Of a stretch of 64,000 bases of DNA, positions 63,360 to 64,000 are shown in pieces. Source of the stretch: Evansella halocellulosilytica (GTDB lineage Bacteria; Bacillota; Bacilli; Bacillales; Salisediminibacteriaceae); NCBI RefSeq assembly GCF_002335745.1, contig NZ_NIST01000001.1:2929636-2993635 (forward strand), in the 5' to 3' direction. The translations under genes were made by a program, and so were the position numbers. The notes below the pieces were generated by a model. The model worked only from the letters and a program-made list of their open reading frames with translations. It did no database searches and had not been told where the DNA came from. Each line of letters opens with the position of its first letter. Within the stretch, counting starts at the first letter, position 1.

Positions 63360-64000
63360 ATGAAAAAGTTACGTATGATGACCTTCATTTCTATGATCAT
63401 GTTTGCCTTTCTACTTACTTTCGTTCCGTCCCATACAGAAGGTGATAGTGATGGAGAGCTGGTTTATTATATCCCAGTCGAACAGGCAGTTGAAAGAGGG
63501 CTTTTATCTTTTCTTAATAGATCGATTACTGCAGCAGAAGAAGAAGGGGCAGATCATATTGTATTTGAAATAAATACACCAGGTGGATTAGTGGATGCTG
63601 CAAATGAAATCGCTTCATTAATTCAAAATACAAATACTCAAACGACTGCATTTGTAGTAAAAGAAGCGATGTCAGCTGGAGCTTATATTTCATTAAATGC
63701 AAATAATATTGTCATGTCACCAGGTTCAGAAATGGGTGCTGCGCAAGTCATTGAAGGTGGCTCTGGAACTGCGGCGGATGATAAAGCACATTCCGCTTGG
63801 CTGGCAGCGATGAAAAATGCAGCAGAATTAAATGACCGTGATCCACAGTATGCTTTAGCTATGGCGGATCCTACTATTGATTTACCTGAATACAGAGCAG
63901 GTGAAGGGCAACTATTAACGTTGACTGCTAGTGAAGCATATGAAGTCGGATATGCAGAGGCAATCGCTCGAGATCGTCAAGAGTTGTTACAATATTTAGG
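63360..64000 (+). CDS. yqeZ: NfeD family membrane-bound serine protease (ClpP class), 5' part
   Basis: The window ends within this gene; 213 residues are visible. A signal peptide (MKKLRMMTFISMIMFAFLLTFVPS) is followed by a ClpP-class protease domain: FEINTPGGLVDAANEI, AMSAGAYISL with a candidate catalytic Ser (about 105), and DDKAHSAWLAAMK with a candidate Lys (about 142). NfeD proteins accompany the flotillin-like FloA in Bacillus; a floA gene should lie beyond 64000. ATG 63360 follows AAAGGAGGAT. Sigma-W control suggests a role in membrane stress. Confidence 0.9.
   Translation, partial: MKKLRMMTFISMIMFAFLLTFVPSHTEGDSDGELVYYIPVEQAVERGLLSFLNRSITAAEEEGADHIVFEINTPGGLVDAANEIASLIQNTNTQTTAFVVKEAMSAGAYISLNANNIVMSPGSEMGAAQVIEGGSGTAADDKAHSAWLAAMKNAAELNDRDPQYALAMADPTIDLPEYRAGEGQLLTLTASEAYEVGYAEAIARDRQELLQYL

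Noticed and set aside
1-64000. CRISPR arrays, prophage, rRNA or tRNA genes
   Set aside because: I read for regularly spaced repeats, phage structural genes and tRNA-like CCA-ended cloverleafs and found none. A short tRNA could be missed by eye; tRNAscan-SE would settle it.

Overview
The window is chromosomal DNA of an endospore-forming low-GC Gram-positive bacterium of the family Bacillaceae. The evidence is a pro-sigma-K gene, gpr, spoIIP, sda, a gerA-type germinant receptor operon, the comE cluster, the hrcA-grpE-dnaK-dnaJ operon with a CIRCE operator, and the gene order sda-yqeG-yqeH-aroE-yhbY-nadD-yqeK-rsfS-yqeM-comER-comE-holA-rpsT-gpr-spoIIP-yqxA-lepA-hemW-hrcA, which is that of Bacillus subtilis. 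A full seven-gene Mrp Na+/H+ antiporter operon and an extra CaCA antiporter fit an alkaliphilic or halotolerant species, but that is inference. I see no rRNA, tRNA or CRISPR array.

Layout. 1-2300: tail of a HesB/IscA-like gene, several small genes of spore-protein type, an unknown 153-residue protein, and a gene-free GC-richer stretch ending in a terminator. 2300-8900: AbrB-family membrane protein, rlmN, a dispersed repeat, a minus-strand group (YqeG-like phosphatase, DUF3189 protein, lipoprotein phosphatase of the alkaline phosphatase superfamily), and sigK uninterrupted by any skin-like element. 9000-16100: CaCA antiporter, gerA/gerB/gerC operon, lipoate ligase, deoD and a second dispersed repeat. 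16200-19530: HD-GYP protein, then a decayed IS200-type element interrupted by a second, 1454-bp element. 19530-26000: thioredoxin-like protein and peroxiredoxin (with a PerR-type operator), a DHH-CBS-tRNA nucleotidyltransferase fusion, pssA and psd divergently arranged, and an SRPBCC protein. 26000-31800: mrpABCDEFG on the minus strand. 32200-64000: the conserved sda-to-yqeZ block covering ribosome assembly, NAD and shikimate synthesis, competence, sporulation, heat shock, rRNA/tRNA modification, deoC, rpsU, yqeY and the start of an NfeD-family gene with a consensus sigma-W promoter.

The most interesting structure is at 17661-19114. An IS200/IS605-type tnpA is split exactly by a segment with 18-bp terminal inverted repeats (5'-TGT...ACA-3'), a 5-bp target duplication (GTAGA) and three exactly spaced 20-bp repeats just inside the left end. 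Removing the segment and one GTAGA restores the local tnpA reading frame. These features are typical of ends acted on by TnsB/TniA/MuA-type transposases, yet the only cargo is one GNAT acetyltransferase gene flanked by hairpins. It looks like a non-autonomous mini-transposon mobilised in trans.

Regulatory signals visible directly: CIRCE at hrcA, a near-consensus PerR box at the peroxiredoxin promoter, a cluster of DnaA boxes between sda and yqeG, a sigma-W promoter before the NfeD gene, and a hairpin covering the ribosome-binding site and TTG start of a small membrane-protein gene at 32233.
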